A DNA stretch of 64,000 nucleotides, from contig JAJRPM010000015.1 of NCBI GenBank assembly GCA_024280775.1, positions 17,721 to 81,720 of the forward strand, written 5' to 3'. This document shows, piece by piece, positions 8,682 to 17,074 of this stretch. A program made the translations under genes and the position numbers. The notes under the pieces are model-generated. The model made no database searches and was not told the origin of the DNA. It saw only the letters and a list, made by a program, of their open reading frames with translations. The DNA is from Candidatus Zixiibacteriota bacterium. GTDB lineage: Bacteria > Zixibacteria > MSB-5A5 > GN15 > JACZUZ01. The number at the start of each line of letters is the position of its first letter. The stretch's first letter is position 1.

Positions 8682-9449
8682 TCAGGAGGTTACTTTTCCA
8701 AATCGTCGCTCGCGCCCCAAGTAATCTTCTACTCCATCGAGAAACTCATCTTCGCCGAAATCCGGCCAAAGGGTGTCTGTCAGGTATAGCTCAGTGTAAC
8801 TGGTCTGCCAAAGCAGAAAATTGGAAAGCCTTCGCTCACCTGAGGTGCGAATCAGTAAATCCGGATCGGGTAGCCCTGCAGTATAGAGGAACTCGGAAAA
8901 CTTGCTTTCGTCAAGCTGGTCAATATCGACTTTGCCATCAAGCGCGGCCTTGCAAAGGGCCTTGACTGCATCAAGAATCTCAACCCTTCCTCCGTAGCTC
9001 AAAGCCAAATTCAAAGTTAAACCATCGTTAGAAGCCGTCCTTCGGATTGCATCCTGCAGAACTTTGCGCCGAATGTAAGGAATATCCTGAAACCTGCCAG
9101 TGACTATCAACCTGACATTATTCCTCACTAGATCATCGATTTCCTGCAATGTAGACCGGGAAAGAAGCGACATCAGAGCCTCTACTTCCTCTTTGGGGCG
9201 CTTCCAGTTCTCCTGAGAAAATGTAAATAGTGTCAAGTACTTCACACCCAACTCCGAAGCCACTTGCACAACACGCTTAACAGCCTTGACTCCAGCCTCG
9301 TGGCCGTCCTTGCGCTGAAGACCACGCGCGCCAGCCCACCTGCCGTTGCCATCCATGATAATAGCCACATGCGCCGGTATCTTATCCACCCCGCCAGCGG
9401 CTTTCAAACGAGCGATTCGCTCAGCGTGTTTTGTCTGAACTTCAACCAT
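8682..9449 (-). CDS. uppS: Undecaprenyl diphosphate synthase
   Basis: UppS is a cis-prenyltransferase that extends farnesyl diphosphate to the C55 carrier lipid for peptidoglycan and O-antigen. Seen in the 255 residues are AIIMDGNGRWAGARG near 30 (the catalytic Asp and diphosphate-binding region), LTLFTFSQENWKRP near 75, and near the C-terminus the motif LLIRTSGERRLSNFLLWQ with YTELYLTDTLWPDF. The ATG at 9449 abuts a run of five 13-bp tandem repeats whose last unit supplies the only purine-rich stretch before the start. The first 20 residues precede the conserved core. Confidence 0.95.
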   Translation of the reverse strand: MVEVQTKHAERIARLKAAGGVDKIPAHVAIIMDGNGRWAGARGLQRKDGHEAGVKAVKRVVQVASELGVKYLTLFTFSQENWKRPKEEVEALMSLLSRSTLQEIDDLVRNNVRLIVTGRFQDIPYIRRKVLQDAIRRTASNDGLTLNLALSYGGRVEILDAVKALCKAALDGKVDIDQLDESKFSEFLYTAGLPDPDLLIRTSGERRLSNFLLWQTSYTELYLTDTLWPDFGEDEFLDGVEDYLGRERRFGKVTS

Positions 9450-9512
9450 ATTCTCTTACAGCATTTTCTTATAAAATTTTCTTGCAGAATTTTCTTGTAG
9501 AATTTTCTTACA
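9448..9512 (-). repeat. Five tandem 13-bp repeats ending at the uppS start codon
   Basis: Read on the plus strand the units are 9448-9460 (degenerate), 9461-9473, 9474-9486, 9487-9499 and 9500-9512, with consensus GAATTTTCTTGYA. On the minus strand each unit reads roughly TRCAAGAAAATTC and brings an AAGAAAA purine block. The last unit overlaps the first two bases of the uppS ATG. Copy-number change would alter the leader by 13 bp without touching the coding frame. Confidence 0.8.
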
Positions 9513-9670
9513 ACTACGTATTCTCTATCTAAAGGCAATTCGACTTCCACCGGCCGGAATCTCCCGCCGATTTCACACTTCAAATAGTAGTCTCCCAAAC
9601 CAACCGGGGCAAGGCAAAACCCCCTGTTGCTGTCGCTTTTGATCTTGAATTTACCATTTCCATCATGGCT
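9505..9670 (-). pseudogene. Possible remnant of a secreted beta-sandwich domain gene
   Basis: Between the unknown secreted gene and uppS the minus strand has a frame with coding character but no start codon. It opens right after a TAG at 9671-9673. It reads HDGNGKFKIKSDSNRG, then GDYYLKCEIGGRFRPVEVEL and DREYVVVRKFY, before running into the tandem repeats. The pattern resembles the end of carboxypeptidase-regulatory-like domains (DGNGKF, then GDYYLKC). The upstream gene stops in another frame about 20 bp earlier, so a frameshift or deletion could have cut off its tail. This is interpretation from pattern only. Confidence 0.3.
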
Positions 9671-9692
9671 CTACTCGATGCGCGAGAATCTC

Positions 9693-10484
9693 TCATAATT
9701 CATCTAGAAATTTTAGGTTAAGGAGAATAGTCTCGCGGATTTCATATCGATTCTCCCAAAAACCTATTTCGCTAAACTGCTCAACAATCTTCGCCGGAAT
9801 AGTGTAGCCCATGATAGTCTGATAGGATGTCTCTCTTGAATATCTAGTGTTGCTGTTCTGGGAACGAATGAGCAATGTCACATAGCAAAGGACACCTGTA
9901 GTCCTGTCCAATGTCAAAACACCGCTGGAACCAAGTTGACTAAGCCCCCCGCTCTCAGAAAGAGAATCATAAGAAACCGCAATATCACCGGTTCCGGGAT
10001 CATTGGGGAACAATGAATACACGAATTTGCCTTCCCATGACGGTTTGGTGAAACAAGCCGGCAACACTGGCTTATCATCGACAAAAGAGCTGCGCAACAC
10101 GATCATCGAATCCGGAGCTAGCGAGTCCGATAACGCACTGGCGTTCGGTGAGAAAAATAGACGAACAACAGCTGTGTCCAATTGTAAAGTATCTAAATTC
10201 GCCGCCAGTGTATAGCGACGGACAATCACCGTAATCCCGAAAGAACTATCAGCAAACCGGACATCGCGCTTGTGAAAGACTTCACTTGCTGTCTCCACAT
10301 AGTAACGCGCTAACGCTTCGGTGTGACTCTCCTCTGCGAAAGCTGACGATGAGGCGCCCACAACAAGCAAGAGATATGCTGGCCCCTTCACCATTCCAGC
10401 GAGGCTGAACAATCGCGCAAAAACGGAATTACTTTTGGTTTTTCTTCTAATATGAAGCAACAAAATCACCTTCTCTATTGCCAT
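9693..10484 (-). CDS. Secreted protein of unknown function
   Basis: I do not recognise a specific family. The frame gives 263 residues; an internal ATG at residue 31 (10394) would start directly with a good signal peptide (MVKGPAYLLLVVGASSSAFA, cleavage after AFA), so the real start may be there. The mature part is rich in beta-strand-like segments, for example SSGVLTLDRTTGVLCYVTLL and YSRETSYQTIMGYTIPAK. That layout loosely recalls LolA/RseB-type lipid-binding folds, but no motif proves it. Two cysteines could pair in the periplasm. It may have lost C-terminal sequence now lying just downstream. Confidence 0.6.
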   Translation of the reverse strand: MAIEKVILLLHIRRKTKSNSVFARLFSLAGMVKGPAYLLLVVGASSSAFAEESHTEALARYYVETASEVFHKRDVRFADSSFGITVIVRRYTLAANLDTLQLDTAVVRLFFSPNASALSDSLAPDSMIVLRSSFVDDKPVLPACFTKPSWEGKFVYSLFPNDPGTGDIAVSYDSLSESGGLSQLGSSGVLTLDRTTGVLCYVTLLIRSQNSNTRYSRETSYQTIMGYTIPAKIVEQFSEIGFWENRYEIRETILLNLKFLDEL

Positions 10485-10884
10485 TGACGCAGACTAATTA
10501 ACGCGCAACACCATGCGTTACAGCTCTTTATACACTCTAACAGTTCAATTGACCCCTGTAAATAATTCAGCGGCGCTCAAGAAAAGTTTTATATTGCGCG
10601 TCGCATTTGCGAATTATTAGTTATATTAACATAAAGGAGGAGGTCTACTCCCTTCCGCGAATCATATCTTGTATTGCAACCTTGACGTGTGGCCAGTTTA
10701 AGTGAGCGGGTGAGTTGGGCATTTCTTGATGCGCCATATTTCTCGGCGCTCTTCTTTGTGTTCGCGCCATGTTCACGCTCTCTTGTGCGCATAGTGTTGT
10801 ACTTTTGTTGTACGAATACGAGTCGAAAAACAAGCCCATGCTGTTGCAATACGCGCGCAAGCGCAAAACCCTCTGGAGATATTT
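10485..10884. other. 400-bp divergent intergenic region
   Basis: This separates the minus-strand secreted gene from the plus-strand CBS gene. It holds no convincing gene: the minus-strand frames here are short, low in coding character and partly antisense to the CBS gene. The plus-strand gene is preceded by TCTGGAGATATTT, a usable ribosome binding site. A GTTGTAC direct repeat lies near 10795-10811. No promoter with both boxes could be called. Confidence 0.5.
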
Positions 10885-11334
10885 ATGCAAGTCAAAGATG
10901 TCTTGAAGAACAAAACCCTTCGATCTATTACTATCCATCCGGAAAAAACTCTTAGGTCTGCAATGGGATTGATGATTGAGAACAAGATCGGCGCTTTGCC
11001 GGTGATGTGTGACGATGGCGGACTTGTCGGAATCGTCACCGAGCGTGATTTGTTTCGCTACTGTTACCATAACAAAGGGCTGGACTCAAGCGCTGTCGTC
11101 GCTGACACAATGACCCAGGAACTAATAGTCGGTGTGCCTGATGACAACTTGGACTACATCGCCAGAATCATGACTAAGAATCGTATTCGCCACGTACCTA
11201 TTGTCGAAGAAGAGCGATTGGTCGGAATCGTTTCAATTGGCGATGTCATCAAGGCCAGACTCGAAGATGTTTCTGTTACGAATCGCTACTTGATGGAATA
11301 CATCAACGGCGGACCGGCGCTGGGCCTTTTCTAA
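10885..11334 (+). CDS. Tandem CBS-domain protein
   Basis: This 149-residue stand-alone Bateman module has two CBS domains. The first covers about 1-65, with PEKTLRSAMGLMIENKIGALPV and GLVGIVTERDLFR. The second covers about 75-135, with DDNLDYIARIMTKNRIRHVPIV and RLVGIVSIGDVIK. Such pairs usually bind adenine nucleotides and regulate a partner. The ATG is preceded by GGAG at eight bases. It is one of only two plus-strand genes in the window and stands alone between two minus-strand groups, so no partner is suggested by context. Confidence 0.88.
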   Translation: MQVKDVLKNKTLRSITIHPEKTLRSAMGLMIENKIGALPVMCDDGGLVGIVTERDLFRYCYHNKGLDSSAVVADTMTQELIVGVPDDNLDYIARIMTKNRIRHVPIVEEERLVGIVSIGDVIKARLEDVSVTNRYLMEYINGGPALGLF

Positions 11335-11422
11335 ATAGACACCAGAGACAAAAAGACTCAAGAAAGGAAACAACATTCTCTTAAAAAACCCCGAAGATTC
11401 GCAAAGGTTCTCTAGGATTCGC

Positions 11423-11980
11423 TTAGACCGACATTACTTCTTTTTCTTTTGAGTTCACCAATGCGTCTAGTGTCTCGCAATGTCCATCAGTGACCTTTTG
11501 CACATCGTTCATCGCATCATGCATCAAGTCGCTGGTTATATCTTTATCTTTTTCCAACTTCTTAAGATTGTCGTTGGCGTCACGTCTGATATTGCGAAGC
11601 GCAACCTTGCCGTCTTCGGCAACCTTCTTCGCGAGTCTCACCAAATCACGACGTCTTTCTTCATTGAGAGGCGGAACCGGAACACGCACTACTTCGCCTT
11701 CGACCTGCGGATTCAATCCCAGGTCTTCCTGCTGAATTGCCTTGACAATATCCCCAATCAACGACTTATCCCAGGGCTGAACAACCAACGAATGTGCATC
11801 CGGCGCCGAAACCGAGGCAACCTGATTTAGAGGGCTTTGCTGGCCATAGGATTCTACTCGCACAGTCTCCAACAAATTCACACTGGCCTTACCCGTACGA
11901 ATCGCCGCTAGCTCATGTTTGACAGACTCAACTGTCTTGTCCATCCGAGCTTTGCTTTCCGCTACTATTTCCTTTTGCAT
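11423..11980 (-). CDS. frr: Ribosome recycling factor
   Basis: RRF splits post-termination ribosomes together with EF-G. The 185-residue length is exactly typical. Signature segments are MDKTVESVKHELAAIRTGKAS at the N-terminus (helix 1 of domain I), VQPWDKSLIGDIVKAIQ in domain II, and VPVPPLNEERRRDLVRLAKK followed by ALRNIRRDANDNLKKLEKDK. It follows pyrH by 63 bp in the conserved order rpsB-tsf-pyrH-frr. Confidence 0.97.
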   Translation of the reverse strand: MQKEIVAESKARMDKTVESVKHELAAIRTGKASVNLLETVRVESYGQQSPLNQVASVSAPDAHSLVVQPWDKSLIGDIVKAIQQEDLGLNPQVEGEVVRVPVPPLNEERRRDLVRLAKKVAEDGKVALRNIRRDANDNLKKLEKDKDITSDLMHDAMNDVQKVTDGHCETLDALVNSKEKEVMSV

Positions 11981-12043
11981 CGCGTCCTCCTGTCAGTTCG
12001 GTTTTGCTTTGAAGAAGTTCACTACAACTTGCTGTTTACAATC

Positions 12044-12769
12044 TTAGTGTTTTTCGCTTGAAACAAGAGTCCCGATTTGTTCACCTTGAATCAAACGCAT
12101 CAAATTTCCTTCTCGCAACATATTAAAAACTAGAATCGGTGTATTGTTCTCGCGGGCCAATGAAATCGCAGTGGCGTCCATTACTCGCAAATCATTCTTG
12201 AGAACATCCATAAATGTCAGATTAGTATACAACTCAGCGCCAGAATCTTTCTCCGGATCACTGGAGTAGACACCATCAACCCTTGTACCCTTAATCAGCA
12301 CATCGGCCTCAATTTCGGCGGCTCTTAGTGATGCCGCTGTATCAGTAGTAAAAAACGGGTTGCCGGTTCCGGCTACAAATATTATCAAACGGCCCTTTTC
12401 AAGATGTCGCATTGCGCGACGCTTGATATAACCCTCAGCTAATTCCTCCATACGAATAGCGGACATAACACGCGTTGGCACCCCCATGGATTCAAAAGAA
12501 CTCTGCAGGGCCAAACCGTTCATTACCGTTGCCAGCATTCCCATTTGGTCACCGGTAACCCGGTCTATGCCGTTCTTGGTGGCCGCTAGTCCACGGAAGA
12601 TATTGCCACCACCAATAACAATTGCGATTTCGACACCCCAATCACGAACCGCTTTGACCTGCTGGCAAATTGAAGTCACCGTTTGCGGGTCAATATTGAT
12701 ACCGCGCTCACCAAGGAGCGCTTCACCTGAAAGTTTGAGTAAAACTCGCTTAAACCTAACTTTGGACAT
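12044..12769 (-). CDS. pyrH: UMP kinase
   Basis: PyrH phosphorylates UMP to UDP using ATP; it is a hexameric amino-acid-kinase-fold enzyme. The 241-residue protein shows the N-terminal [16 protein letters not shown], the [11 protein letters not shown] glycine loop, [20 protein letters not shown], and the C-terminal [16 protein letters not shown]. It lies between tsf and frr in the usual translation gene order. A strong inverted repeat lies between tsf and this gene. Confidence 0.97.
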   Translation of the reverse strand: MSKVRFKRVLLKLSGEALLGERGINIDPQTVTSICQQVKAVRDWGVEIAIVIGGGNIFRGLAATKNGIDRVTGDQMGMLATVMNGLALQSSFESMGVPTRVMSAIRMEELAEGYIKRRAMRHLEKGRLIIFVAGTGNPFFTTDTAASLRAAEIEADVLIKGTRVDGVYSSDPEKDSGAELYTNLTFMDVLKNDLRVMDATAISLARENNTPILVFNMLREGNLMRLIQGEQIGTLVSSEKH

Positions 12770-12858
12770 AGGCTCCGCCTGTTAAACGCATTAGCTGTAA
12801 AAGAATAGCGCGAAATAAACACGCCACTACCTGACGCATGATTCGCTCTATATATAGC

Positions 12859-12888
12859 AAGACCGGCCTGATATTTCAAGCCGGTCTT
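12859..12888 (-). other. Inverted repeat between tsf and pyrH
   Basis: Perfect 9-bp arms AAGACCGGC (12859-12867) and GCCGGTCTT (12880-12888) enclose a 12-base loop. No T-run follows on the minus strand, so it is a weak intrinsic terminator candidate; it may instead stabilise or attenuate the tsf-pyrH message. Confidence 0.55.
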
Positions 12889-12950
12889 GAAGCAAATCAA
12901 TGATTTGCGAATCCGAATCAGTAATCTGAGATGTAAAAGTAATGTTGCTC

Positions 12951-13835
12951 TTACGATACCTCGCCTAGAACAAATCGAGCAAACCTGGTGACAGTAACTC
13001 CCTCACCCACTTCCGCCGATTTGCTCTTTAGCAGTTCGCTAACAGTCACATCCGGGTCCTTAACAAAGGACTGCTCAAGCAAACTGACTTCCCCGAAAAA
13101 CTTGTCGATTTTGCCGTTGACAATCTTATCGACAATTTTCTCCGGCTTGCCCTCGTTGAGAGCCTGTTGACGATAGATTTCACGCTCTTTTTCAATCACT
13201 GCTTGATCAAGCTCATCACGACTCACCGCCTGAGGGCCGGTTGCCGCAACATGCATAGCAATATCGCGTGAAAGCGCCTTGAAGGTGTCGGAATCAGAAG
13301 AAGTTACATTTGCGAACTCGATTACAACACCGAGTTTATCACCGGGGTGCACATAGGTCGACAAGGCGCCATTTTCCGGCGCCTCGAATTTCGCAACCCG
13401 TCGGACAAGCATATTTTCACCAAGTTTGGAGAAAAGCTCTTTCAAAGCGAATTCCACTGAAATTTCGGGCTTATTCTTGAATGGGCGGGCCAAGAACTCC
13501 TCTAAGCTCTCGGGGACCTTCTCCTCAGCGACCTGATTGGCAAGGGTTTCGCAGAACGCCACGAAATCATCAGTACGCGCTACAAAATCGGTTTCACAAC
13601 CAACTTCGACCACAGCGCCACTGCGAGAATCTGACGATATAACAGTGGTAACCCGGCCTTCGGTAGTTTCGCGACCGACTTTTCCAGCAGCCTTGGCAAT
13701 ACCTTTTTCACGAAGGAAGTCCACTGCCTTATCAAAATCACCATCGGTCTCTACCAGAGCCCTCTTGCAATCCATCATCCCCGCGCCTGACCTCACGCGC
13801 AGGTCTTTCACCATACTCGCTGTAATTTGAACCAT
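12951..13835 (-). CDS. tsf: Elongation factor Ts
   Basis: EF-Ts exchanges GDP on EF-Tu. The 294-residue length is in the normal range. It begins with the UBA-like domain (VKDLRVRSGAGMMDCKRALVE), followed by the core with EVGCETDFVARTDDFVAFC, the TDFVA motif that contacts EF-Tu. A C-terminal dimerisation module contains KIVDKIVNGKIDKFFGEVSLLEQ. It follows rpsB by 161 bp. Confidence 0.97.
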   Translation of the reverse strand: MVQITASMVKDLRVRSGAGMMDCKRALVETDGDFDKAVDFLREKGIAKAAGKVGRETTEGRVTTVISSDSRSGAVVEVGCETDFVARTDDFVAFCETLANQVAEEKVPESLEEFLARPFKNKPEISVEFALKELFSKLGENMLVRRVAKFEAPENGALSTYVHPGDKLGVVIEFANVTSSDSDTFKALSRDIAMHVAATGPQAVSRDELDQAVIEKEREIYRQQALNEGKPEKIVDKIVNGKIDKFFGEVSLLEQSFVKDPDVTVSELLKSKSAEVGEGVTVTRFARFVLGEVS

Positions 13836-13996
13836 AATATGCGCTGCTTTCTCAAAAAATGTTTTGTTTCTCGACTATCCTGTTGGCTTGGACTACTGCT
13901 AGCTTCGCCTAAAGACTACAAGGCGACATACAGTCTAATCGTTGCTTCAAATTGCTATTACTGCAATATCTTTACGAACAAGTTGTTGATTCAGAA

Positions 13997-14770
13997 TCAA
14001 CCGGTTTGCTCTCCACCGGCGGGAGCGGAAGTCGCGGCGACTGAAAAGCCGTTCTCACTTTCCTCGCTAACCATCTCTTCAACGCTAGTCTTATTCTTTG
14101 CGGCCAGCGCGGCGTCAACTAATTCGTGGAGAATCACCCGAATTGACTTGATAGCGTCATCATTCGCGGCAATTGGAAAATCAATAGGGTCAGGATCAGC
14201 ATTGGTGTCAAGAATCGCAATAATAGGGATTCCCAAACGACGGCCCTCGGCGACAGCAATACTTTCCTTCTTAGCGTCCACTACCAAAATCAAACCCGGC
14301 AGGTGAGTCATTTCTTTGATGCCACCGAGCACACGCTCAAGCTTCAAATACTCGCGCTCTTTGATAGCGCGCTCTTTCTTGGTGAATTTTTCCAGCGTAC
14401 CATCTTCTTTCATTTGCTCGAACTCTTTGAGCTTTTTGATGGAACGCTTAATGGTGTCAAAATTGGTGAGCATACCGCCCAACCAACGATGAGCGATAAA
14501 ATACTGTCCGGCGCGTATAGCCTCTTCTTTGACTACCCCGGATGCCTGTTTCTTGGTGCCTACGAAAAGCACCGAACGGCCACGTTGTAAAACTTCGGTA
14601 ATCTTGCGCTTGGCTTCATCGATTGCCACAAGAGTTTTCTTGAGGTCAATAATGTAAATGCCGTTGCGGGCTGTGAAGATGAAAGGCTTCATTTTCGGAT
14701 TCCAGCGACGTGTCTGGTGACCGAAATGAACTCCTGCTTCCAAAAGAGTCTTAATCCTCGGATCAATCAT
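13997..14770 (-). CDS. rpsB: 30S ribosomal protein S2
   Basis: S2 is a small-subunit protein between head and body. The 257-residue protein has LLEAGVHFGHQTRRWNPKMK at the start, YIIDLKKTLVAIDEAK, IAHRWLGGMLTNFDTIKRS and LPGLILVVDAKKESIAVAE, all family signatures. The last 25 residues form an acidic, Ala/Gly-rich tail beyond the conserved core. An inverted repeat lies about 145 bases upstream of the start. Confidence 0.97.
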   Translation of the reverse strand: MIDPRIKTLLEAGVHFGHQTRRWNPKMKPFIFTARNGIYIIDLKKTLVAIDEAKRKITEVLQRGRSVLFVGTKKQASGVVKEEAIRAGQYFIAHRWLGGMLTNFDTIKRSIKKLKEFEQMKEDGTLEKFTKKERAIKEREYLKLERVLGGIKEMTHLPGLILVVDAKKESIAVAEGRRLGIPIIAILDTNADPDPIDFPIAANDDAIKSIRVILHELVDAALAAKNKTSVEEMVSEESENGFSVAATSAPAGGEQTG

Positions 14771-14915
14771 GTGTTACACCTACGATTTGTGAAACGGTTG
14801 TTTACTTTGCTCCCTCAATCTTCCTTTAGCGGGACCCACGGTCACTTGGAGAATAACATTCAAGTGACGCAATGAGCACCTCCGCGCAAAGTCCCGAAGA
14901 AGCGCCTATTTTGCC

Positions 14916-14951
14916 GAGCGCCATATACAAACCATATATAATATGGCGCTC
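14916..14951 (-). other. Strong inverted repeat in the rpsI-rpsB gap
   Basis: Perfect 11-bp arms GAGCGCCATAT (14916-14926) and ATATGGCGCTC (14941-14951) enclose a 14-base loop. It lies 88 bp after the rpsI stop and 146 bp before the rpsB start. No T-run follows on either strand, so it could be a factor-assisted terminator or a regulatory hairpin in the rpsB leader. Confidence 0.65.
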
Positions 14952-15038
14952 TGCCTCTATTTCAACTCTTAGGCCAGCCGATTTAGCTCAGAAAACTGAA
15001 CCCGGCCAACCCAACAGGTGATCTCAATTCTAAACGGC

Positions 15039-15431
15039 TTAACGCTTGGAGAACTGGAATTTCTTACGCGCTTTCGGCTGTCCGTATTTCTTACGCTCAA
15101 CCTCACGAGCGTCACGAGTCAAAAACCCGCCAGACCTCAGCTTCGGACGTAAATCCGGGTCAATCAAACTCAACCCGCGAGCCAAAGCTAAAGAAATAGC
15201 CCCGGCCTGACCGGCAAGTCCACCGCCGTTTACGCTGCAGATAATATCCAGTTTTCCCATCGTCTCAGTCACTTCCATCGGACGTTGACTGAGATCAACT
15301 AATACCTGGCGTTTCAGATACTGCAACGGCTCACTTCCATTGATGCTAAATGAACCGGAGCCGACTTTTATCCTCGCGCGACAAACCGACGTCTTGCGTC
15401 GACCTGTTGCCTCTGATGCAGTGGTACTCAT
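15039..15431 (-). CDS. rpsI: 30S ribosomal protein S9
   Basis: S9 reaches the P-site tRNA with its C-terminal tail. The 130-residue protein shows TGRRKTSVCRARIKVGSGSF at the start, GGGLAGQAGAISLALARGL in the middle and the basic C-terminus ending KKFQFSKR, normal for the family. It follows rplM by 125 bp, the universal L13-S9 pair. Confidence 0.97.
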   Translation of the reverse strand: MSTTASEATGRRKTSVCRARIKVGSGSFSINGSEPLQYLKRQVLVDLSQRPMEVTETMGKLDIICSVNGGGLAGQAGAISLALARGLSLIDPDLRPKLRSGGFLTRDAREVERKKYGQPKARKKFQFSKR

Positions 15432-15556
15432 ATTCTGTTTCTTGTCCTTCTTATATACTTAGCGGCGACCATTAAGGCGAGCGCCTACTTCTTATTCTGC
15501 CTACTTCTTATTCTCTAGTATCGTCTTTGAACAATCCGCAATCATCGAACCATCGC

Positions 15557-16015
15557 CTAGGCGAAAGTCAGCTTCTCTGGCTGTTGAGCCTCATGCGGAT
15601 GATCAGTCCCGGCGTATACATGCAATTTCCTGAACATGCTACGACCCAGCCTGGTCTTCGGAAGCATACCACGCACTGCATGCTCAAAAATACGCTCAGG
15701 GTGCTTAGACCGCATTTTCTCAAGAGCAACTTCAGACAGTCCACCCGGATAACCTGAATAGCGATAGTACTTAATGCTCTTTTCTTTATCGCCACTCACT
15801 TTTACTTTTTCGGCGTTTATCACTACAACATGATCGCCCACATCCATATGCGGAGTATAAATAGGCTTGTTCTTGCCGTGCAGAATATCTGCGACCTTGG
15901 TAGCTGTGCGGCCAAGGGTGACTCCTTCTAAATCGACAATCCACCACTTTTTGTTATTGTGATCGACTTTCGGCAAAAATGTTTTGCCTGATTTTGTTGC
16001 GACGCTTGAACTCAT
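15557..16015 (-). CDS. rplM: 50S ribosomal protein L13
   Basis: L13 is an early-assembly large-subunit protein. The 152-residue protein shows WWIVDLEGVTLGRTATKVAD, IYTPHMDVGDHVVVINAEKV, and HPERIFEHAVRGMLPKTRLG followed by KLHVYAGTDHPHEAQQPE, all diagnostic. It heads the rplM-rpsI pair behind a strong promoter about 170 bases upstream, leaving a long leader that might hold an autoregulatory site. Confidence 0.97.
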   Translation of the reverse strand: MSSSVATKSGKTFLPKVDHNNKKWWIVDLEGVTLGRTATKVADILHGKNKPIYTPHMDVGDHVVVINAEKVKVSGDKEKSIKYYRYSGYPGGLSEVALEKMRSKHPERIFEHAVRGMLPKTRLGRSMFRKLHVYAGTDHPHEAQQPEKLTFA

Positions 16016-16337
16016 AATTTCTTACCTGATAACCACTTAAGTAACTTGTCCCCGGCTCATAAAACGTCAGTCCGTGGACATATTTCCACATCTATTTCTT
16101 CTTAATTCTGATATGGCCTGCAGAGTCGAAATACTCCATACCACACCATCTCCTCGACAAGACACCCCGTCAGAGGAACGCCAAATATATAGTGAAATCT
16201 TTGCCTGTCAAGGGATTATTGCGCTAATAGCCATAACATACGCTTTTTCTTAGCTCAAGAGTAAAAACGCTATCCGGCGCCAGCTCTCTTCGCGCTAATC
16301 CAGTATACATCAGCAGATTACAGCACATTTGCGGAAT
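16016..16337. other. 322-bp intergenic region between the SprT-like gene and rplM
   Basis: It holds the rplM promoter (16184-16211) and the roughly 160-base rplM leader. The part next to the SprT-like gene holds no open frame of note and no hairpin with a T-run that I can see. Confidence 0.5.
16184..16211 (-). promoter_or_regulatory. Sigma-70 promoter of rplM-rpsI
   Basis: On the minus strand a perfect TTGACA (16206-16211) is followed by a 16-bp spacer and TATATT (16184-16189). This is the best housekeeping promoter match in the window and suits a ribosomal protein operon. Confidence 0.7.
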
Positions 16338-17069
16338 CTAAGCTGAGATCGCTTCGAACATGCCCCCGACCTTCTTGTCCTGTGCATTGCGCACCAGGTG
16401 TAGTTTGAATCGTGAATCAAAAGCCCCGCCGGAGCATGAACCGCAGGAAGTCTCCCGCAGACGCTTCTGACGCGGGTATTGGGCCTTGCAGGCTGGACAT
16501 TGATATAGATAGCGAGGCTCCCGCTTCAAATCGGGATGAAACTTGGCATGAACCGAGACTCCCAGCTCCGCGGCCTTGGCCTTGAAGCGTTTGTCATGAT
16601 GAAAATGAACTAAATGGATCATCTCATGTTTGAGCGTGTCCTCTAACTCCTCACGGAAAATCCGGTGATAACGAACGCCAATCTTGATCCTGCGCCGCAC
16701 AGGTTCACACGAACCTGCGGCAAGCATTCGAGTTGAATACTCAATAGTCGGTTTCGGCAGAGCGCTGTCAAAATGGATAGAGTTATATAGGTCAAAGAGT
16801 CGATACAATTCCTCAATAGTGGGCAACTCGCCAAAACGATGAGTAGATTGCGGCCTAGGGTCGGGAGTTGATGGAACAACACGCAACTCTTCACGGACTT
16901 TGGCCAATTCAGCCGCTGGAATATCCGGCGAATCCGAGCGAACCCATTGGATATTCTCAAACAAGTCATAGTTGATAAGCCGCGACAGATTGCGTAGGAT
17001 CCCCGCCTTGCCTCTCTTGCGCGAACTAGCCGGGCTTGATGTTCTTCTTTTCCTGGTGACCTTTATCAT
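16338..17069 (-). CDS. SprT-like zinc metalloprotease domain protein
   Basis: The 243-residue protein contains a SprT-like zincin domain at about 75-185. The helix LKHEMIHLVHFHHDKRFKAK holds the HExxH zinc motif and the following histidines. A C-terminal zinc ribbon CPAC...CGSC (QCPACKAQYPRQKRL and SCGSCSGG) follows, the usual SprT-like layout. The N-terminal 40 residues are basic (KRRTSSPASSRKRGKAG). The eukaryotic relative Spartan cleaves DNA-protein crosslinks; the bacterial role is not settled. It lies 5 bp after mtnA and is likely co-transcribed with it. Confidence 0.83.
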   Translation of the reverse strand: MIKVTRKRRTSSPASSRKRGKAGILRNLSRLINYDLFENIQWVRSDSPDIPAAELAKVREELRVVPSTPDPRPQSTHRFGELPTIEELYRLFDLYNSIHFDSALPKPTIEYSTRMLAAGSCEPVRRRIKIGVRYHRIFREELEDTLKHEMIHLVHFHHDKRFKAKAAELGVSVHAKFHPDLKREPRYLYQCPACKAQYPRQKRLRETSCGSCSGGAFDSRFKLHLVRNAQDKKVGGMFEAISA

Positions 17070-17074
17070 TGCGA

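Noticed and set aside
9404..9598. Minus-strand frame of 64 codons overlapping the uppS start
   Set aside because: Its 3-prime part is only the tandem repeats and out-of-frame uppS. Its 5-prime part is reported as a possible remnant instead.
10645..11070. Minus-strand frame of 141 codons
   Set aside because: Antisense to the CBS gene; composition is that of a shadow frame.
11335..11422. Possible terminator with CTTCGGGGTTTTTT after frr
   Set aside because: The T-run is clear, but the preceding stem is only about four base pairs, so it was not called.
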